DNA of 64,000 nt from DASXUX01 sp036504595 (GTDB taxonomy: Bacteria; Planctomycetota; SZUA-567; H5-PLA8): assembly GCA_036504595.1 (NCBI GenBank), contig DASXUX010000052.1, forward strand, positions 124,001 to 188,000. The letters run 5' to 3'. The translations under genes were made by a program, and so were the position numbers. Position 1 is the stretch's first letter. The number at the start of each line of letters is the position of its first letter. Positions 60,928 through 64,000 of the stretch are shown one piece after another. Below the pieces are notes generated by a model. The model was not told the origin of the DNA, made no database searches, and saw only the letters and a program-made list of their open reading frames with translations.

Positions 60928-62382
60928 ATGAACTCCGCCAGCCTGGCTCTGCTGACAGACCTTTACCAACTCACCATGGCCTACGGCTATTGGAAGCTGG
61001 GTGCCGCCGAAAAGCAGGCCGTGTTCCAGCTTTCCTTCCGCCACAACCCGTTTGGCGGGGGATTCACCATCGGCTGCGGGCTCGAAGCCGCCATCGAATA
61101 CCTGAACTCGCAGCGCTTCACCGAAGACGATCTCGCCTACCTCGCCACCTTGACCGGCAACGATGGCCAGCCGCTCTTCGAGTCCGGTTTCTTCGATTAC
61201 CTGGGAAAGCTGCGATTCTCATGCGACGTTCACGCCATTCCCGAAGGAACCGTGGTCTTCCCGCATGAACCCCTCCTGCGCGTCACCGGGCCCATGCTCC
61301 AGTGCCAGATCCTGGAAACACCGCTGCTGAACCTGATCAACTTTCAAACGCTCATCGCGACAAAGGCTGCACGCATCTGCCTGGCCGCCGGCGGACAACC
61401 GGTGCTTGAATTCGGCTTGCGGCGAGCGCAGGGCATTGATGGCGCACTGACGGCCAGCCGCGCCGCGTACATCGGCGGTTGCACGGCAACGTCAAATGTC
61501 CTCGCCGGAAAGAAGTTCGGGATTCCCATTCGCGGCACGCACGCGCACAGTTGGATCATGGCGATGCCCAGCGAGCAGGAAGCCTTCGACGCCTACGCGG
61601 AGGTGATGCCCAACAACTGCGTCTTTCTCGTCGATACGTACGACACCTTGCAGGGCGTGCGAAACGCCGCGCAAACCGGAAAGAAACTGCGCGAACGCGG
61701 TCACGAAATGACCGGCATTCGCCTGGACTCCGGCGACCTGAATTACCTGAGCGTCGAGTCGCGCAAGATTCTCGATCAGAACGGGTTCCCGAACGCAGCC
61801 ATCGTCGCGTCGAACGATTTGGACGAGCACATCATCGCGAGCCTGAAGCAACAGGGCGCCGCGATCAACGTGTGGGGCGTCGGCACGCGGCTGGTGACGG
61901 GACATGATCAGCCGGCGCTCGGCGGCGTGTACAAGCTGTCGGCCATCCGGCAGGCCGGTGAGCCGTGGGAGTTCAAGGTAAAACTGTCCGAACAAGCCAT
62001 CAAGATTTCCACACCCGGCATTCTGCAAGTGCGCCGCTTCGAAAACGAAAACGGAAGTTTCTCCGAGGACGTGATCTACGACGAAGAACTGGGGCTGCCG
62101 GACGCGCCGCTGATGATCGATCCGGAGGACCTCACCCGGCGGCGAAAGATCAAGCCTGGCCAGCGCGGCACAGACTTGCTTGTCCCTGTCTTCCGCGCTG
62201 GAAAATGCGTATACCAGAGCCCGCCGCTGCCGGCGGTCCGTGAGCGCGCGCAGCAGCAGCTCCAGCGTTTCCACGGCGGGGTGAAACGTTTCGTCAATCC
62301 GCATCGCTATCCCGTCGGTTTGGAGGAGAAACTGCACGACCGCCGCCTGAAACTGATCCTGAAAGCGCGCGGAGTCGCATGA
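60928..62382 (+). CDS. pncB: Nicotinate phosphoribosyltransferase
   Basis: A 484-aa enzyme that converts nicotinate and PRPP to nicotinate mononucleotide in NAD salvage. It has LLTDLYQLTMAYGYWK, the loop FEFGLRRAQGIDGALTASRAAYIGG (here LEFGLRRAQG) and GTHAHSWIMAMPSEQEAF with the active-site His, then VDTYDTLQGV and GIRLDSGDLNYLS for phosphoribosyl binding. Length is as expected for the long bacterial form. AAGGAGAGC precedes the ATG. It leads an operon with nrtR, pncA and a Nudix hydrolase gene. Confidence 0.94.
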   Translation: MNSASLALLTDLYQLTMAYGYWKLGAAEKQAVFQLSFRHNPFGGGFTIGCGLEAAIEYLNSQRFTEDDLAYLATLTGNDGQPLFESGFFDYLGKLRFSCDVHAIPEGTVVFPHEPLLRVTGPMLQCQILETPLLNLINFQTLIATKAARICLAAGGQPVLEFGLRRAQGIDGALTASRAAYIGGCTATSNVLAGKKFGIPIRGTHAHSWIMAMPSEQEAFDAYAEVMPNNCVFLVDTYDTLQGVRNAAQTGKKLRERGHEMTGIRLDSGDLNYLSVESRKILDQNGFPNAAIVASNDLDEHIIASLKQQGAAINVWGVGTRLVTGHDQPALGGVYKLSAIRQAGEPWEFKVKLSEQAIKISTPGILQVRRFENENGSFSEDVIYDEELGLPDAPLMIDPEDLTRRRKIKPGQRGTDLLVPVFRAGKCVYQSPPLPAVRERAQQQLQRFHGGVKRFVNPHRYPVGLEEKLHDRRLKLILKARGVA

Positions 62383-62385
62383 AAT

Positions 62386-62467
62386 TGCTCTTAGCTCTTC
62401 GCTCTTGGCTCTTAGCTACGCAAGCGTGTAGCGGGCCAAGAGCCAAGAGCTAAGAGCCAAGAGCAAG
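62386..62467. repeat. Reiterated GCTCTTAGCTCTTGGCTC hairpin (family D)
   Basis: Words such as GCTCTTAGCTCTTCGCTC are followed by the complementary AAGAGCCAAGAGCTAAGAGC around a loop containing GCAAGCGTGTAGCGGGC, giving a long imperfect hairpin that fills the gap between pncB and nrtR. It could attenuate or stabilise the operon transcript. Confidence 0.75.
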
Positions 62468-62476
62468 GATTTGCCG

Positions 62477-63166
62477 ATGCCACACACTTACGACTTCCCC
62501 CGCCCGTGCCTGACCGTTGACTGTGTGATCTTCGGCCTGGACGAAGGCGATCTGAAAGTGCTCCTGATCCAGCGCGATCTGGAGCCCTTTCAAGGCAAGT
62601 GGGCGTTGCCCGGCGGGTTCGTGCGCATGGACGAGACGTTGGAAGACGCCGCGCGGCGCGAACTGCGCGAAGAAACCGGCGTAACGAACGTGTTTATGGA
62701 GCAACTCTACACCTTTGGCGGCGTCAACCGCGACCCGCGCGACCGCGTGGTCACCGTCGCGTATTACGCGCTGGCAAAGCTCAGCGACCACACGATCCAA
62801 GCGACGACCGACGCGCGCGATGCAGCCTGGTTCTCTGTGGTTGATCTGCCCGGCCTTGCGTTCGATCACGCAAAGATTGTCGATGCCGCGCTCGCCCGCC
62901 TGAAGGGCAAGCTGCGCTATCAGCCGATTGGTTTCGAACTGCTTCCGGCCAAGTTCACGCTCACGCAATTGCAGAAACTTTACGAGACCGTGCTGGAGCG
63001 CTCGCTCGATAAACGCAACTTCCGCAAAAAGATCCTCAGCATGGATCTGCTCATTGAAACGGACGAAGTCGAGCAGGACGTCTCGCACCGAGCCGCGCGC
63101 CTCTACCGCTTCGATTCGAAAAAGTACCAGCGCCTCGTGCAAAAGGGTTTCAATTTCGAACTTTAG
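62477..63166 (+). CDS. nrtR: NrtR-type Nudix-domain transcriptional regulator of NAD metabolism
   Basis: A 229-aa protein with an N-terminal Nudix domain and a C-terminal winged helix-turn-helix, the NrtR layout. The Nudix box is intact (GGFVRMDETLEDAARREL then REETGV), so catalytic activity cannot be excluded. The C-terminal part (QPIGFELLPAKFTLTQLQKLYETVL, NFRKKILSMDLL) is the NrtR DNA-binding region. NrtR repressors control NAD salvage genes and release DNA on binding ADP-ribose or related ligands. The gene lies within the operon it is expected to control. ATG 62477 is preferred over a TTG two codons upstream. Confidence 0.9.
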   Translation: MPHTYDFPRPCLTVDCVIFGLDEGDLKVLLIQRDLEPFQGKWALPGGFVRMDETLEDAARRELREETGVTNVFMEQLYTFGGVNRDPRDRVVTVAYYALAKLSDHTIQATTDARDAAWFSVVDLPGLAFDHAKIVDAALARLKGKLRYQPIGFELLPAKFTLTQLQKLYETVLERSLDKRNFRKKILSMDLLIETDEVEQDVSHRAARLYRFDSKKYQRLVQKGFNFEL

Positions 63167-63206
63167 CTAGTGGTCCACGTTGGTCCGTGAAGAGGAACTC
63201 AGCGCC

Positions 63207-63830
63207 ATGAAAGCGTTGCTCATCATCGACGTCCAAAATGATTTCCTTCCCGGCGGCGCTCTGCCGGTGCCCGAAGGCGATCAGGTCATCCCCGTTGTGA
63301 ACGGCGTGCAGCGCGCGTTTGATCTGGTCGTCGCCACTCAGGACTGGCACCCCGCCAGCCACGGGAGCTTTGCCGCCAATCATCCCGGCAAGAACCCCGG
63401 CGAGGTCATCGATCTCGCCGGCCTGCGCCAGATCCTGTGGCCCGTGCACTGCGTTCAGAACACGCCGGGGGCCGCGCTCGCCCCGGCACTCGAGACCGCT
63501 CAAATTCGTCGCGTGTTTCAGAAGGGCACCGATCCGCAAGTCGACAGCTACAGCGGCTTCTTCGACAACGGACGGCGCAAATCGACCGGTTTGGGAGAGT
63601 TCCTGAAGAACGAGGGCGCGGACGAACTGTATCTTCTCGGTCTCGCCACGGACTACTGCGTGAAATTCAGCGCGTTGGATGCGGTTTCCCTCGGCTTCCG
63701 CACGCACCTGATTGTTGACGGCTGCCGCGGTGTGAACTTGAAGCCCGGCGATGCGGATCGAGCGATCGACGACATGCGGAACGCAGGGGTTGAGATCGTG
63801 CGGGCCGCGGATTTCGCGACGAAAGGATAG
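63207..63830 (+). CDS. pncA: Nicotinamidase
   Basis: A 207-aa isochorismatase-fold amidase that converts nicotinamide to nicotinate, the substrate of PncB. The catalytic Asp is D8 in LLIIDVQNDFLPGGAL, metal ligands lie in ATQDWHPASHGSF, and the catalytic Cys is C151 in GLATDYCVKFSA. The length is typical. GAGGAA precedes the ATG; the in-frame extension to 63180 is unlikely. It forms a two-step salvage route with pncB. Confidence 0.94.
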   Translation: MKALLIIDVQNDFLPGGALPVPEGDQVIPVVNGVQRAFDLVVATQDWHPASHGSFAANHPGKNPGEVIDLAGLRQILWPVHCVQNTPGAALAPALETAQIRRVFQKGTDPQVDSYSGFFDNGRRKSTGLGEFLKNEGADELYLLGLATDYCVKFSALDAVSLGFRTHLIVDGCRGVNLKPGDADRAIDDMRNAGVEIVRAADFATKG

Positions 63831-63834
63831 AACC

Positions 63835-64000
63835 ATGAAGAAGAATTCTGCCGTAACCGTGATCGCACAGAGCAATCACCTCCGCTTCGTTCGCCGCGGG
63901 ACGTGGGAGTATGTCGAGCGCAAGGGCATCAGCGGCATTGTGGGCATCGTGGCCGTCACGCCCGAGAACAAGCTATTGCTGGTCGAGCAGTTCCGGCCGC
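63835..64000 (+). CDS. Nudix hydrolase, ADP-ribose pyrophosphatase type (3' end off the window)
   Basis: The first 55 codons read MKKNSAVTVIAQSNHLRFV and then RRGTWEYVERKGISGIVGIVAVTPENKLLLVEQFRP. This is the N-terminal beta-strand part typical of ADP-ribose pyrophosphatases; the Nudix box would lie beyond the edge. The ATG follows GAAAGGATAGAACC, two codons' distance after pncA, so it belongs to the NAD operon and may recycle ADP-ribose. The call rests on the VEQFRP segment and context. Confidence 0.75.
   Translation, partial: MKKNSAVTVIAQSNHLRFVRRGTWEYVERKGISGIVGIVAVTPENKLLLVEQFRP

Overview
The window is a GC-rich bacterial chromosome segment that fits an uncultured member of the PVC group, most likely Planctomycetota. 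That placement is inferred from gene content: Ser/Thr kinases with extra C-terminal or second domains, a giant secreted autotransporter-repeat protein, sialate-esterase and NHL-repeat secreted proteins, an STN-domain membrane protein, C-termini of the type SAG-x-DGIFDT-x-DDI, and a long RpoD. No rRNA is present; the only tRNA is tRNA-Tyr(GTA).

Layout. 1-7855 (minus) is the N-terminal 2,618 codons of a secreted repeat protein that runs off the window. 8.6-14.2 kb holds small proteins, an FmdB-type zinc ribbon, a membrane Ser/Thr kinase, proB and rnhA. 14.2-24 kb is carbohydrate metabolism: an esterase, a Gfo/Idh/MocA dehydrogenase, an NAD-dependent epimerase, a DHDPS-family aldolase, an M23 peptidase, nagA and galK. 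A complete IS4-family element (21010-22493, 10-bp target duplication) sits just upstream of nagA. 23.9-31.1 kb (minus) holds an NHL-repeat protein, two sialate-esterase-type hydrolases and an FAD protein.

31.4-44.4 kb (plus) is the most interesting block. A small cytochrome c, a coiled-coil porin and a second monohaem protein are followed by a complete alternative complex III operon (actABCDEF plus an ActG-like protein) and then homologues of oxidase subunits II and I. Both oxidase homologues have lost key residues. Subunit II has Gly and Ser in place of the two CuA cysteines. Subunit I has Gln in place of the haem a3 proximal His and Cys in place of one CuB His, and it lacks the D-channel Asp, the helix VI Glu, the K-channel Lys and the Arg pair, while keeping both low-spin haem ligands. 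It is therefore unlikely to reduce oxygen conventionally, and may be an electron-transfer or quinone module on complex III.

44.6-47.8 kb (minus) is a second candidate system. A radical SAM/SPASM enzyme with a PqqD-like N-terminus is followed by three small membrane proteins whose first ~20 residues share one motif (M-R/K-x-x-A-H/Q-S ... H-x-G-Y). 48-58 kb holds a Pro/Gln-repeat membrane protease, two membrane proteins, a ~190-bp tandem repeat, dnaG and rpoD. 58.3-64 kb holds a Lys/Glu-rich secreted protein, a double-kinase protein, and an NAD-salvage operon (pncB, nrtR, pncA, Nudix hydrolase) with a promoter overlapped by a probable NrtR operator.

Intergenic DNA is rich in short reiterated or palindromic elements of several families. 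One GC-rich palindromic family lies inside coding sequences (actE, coxA homologue, dnaG) and is read in the same frame in each orientation.
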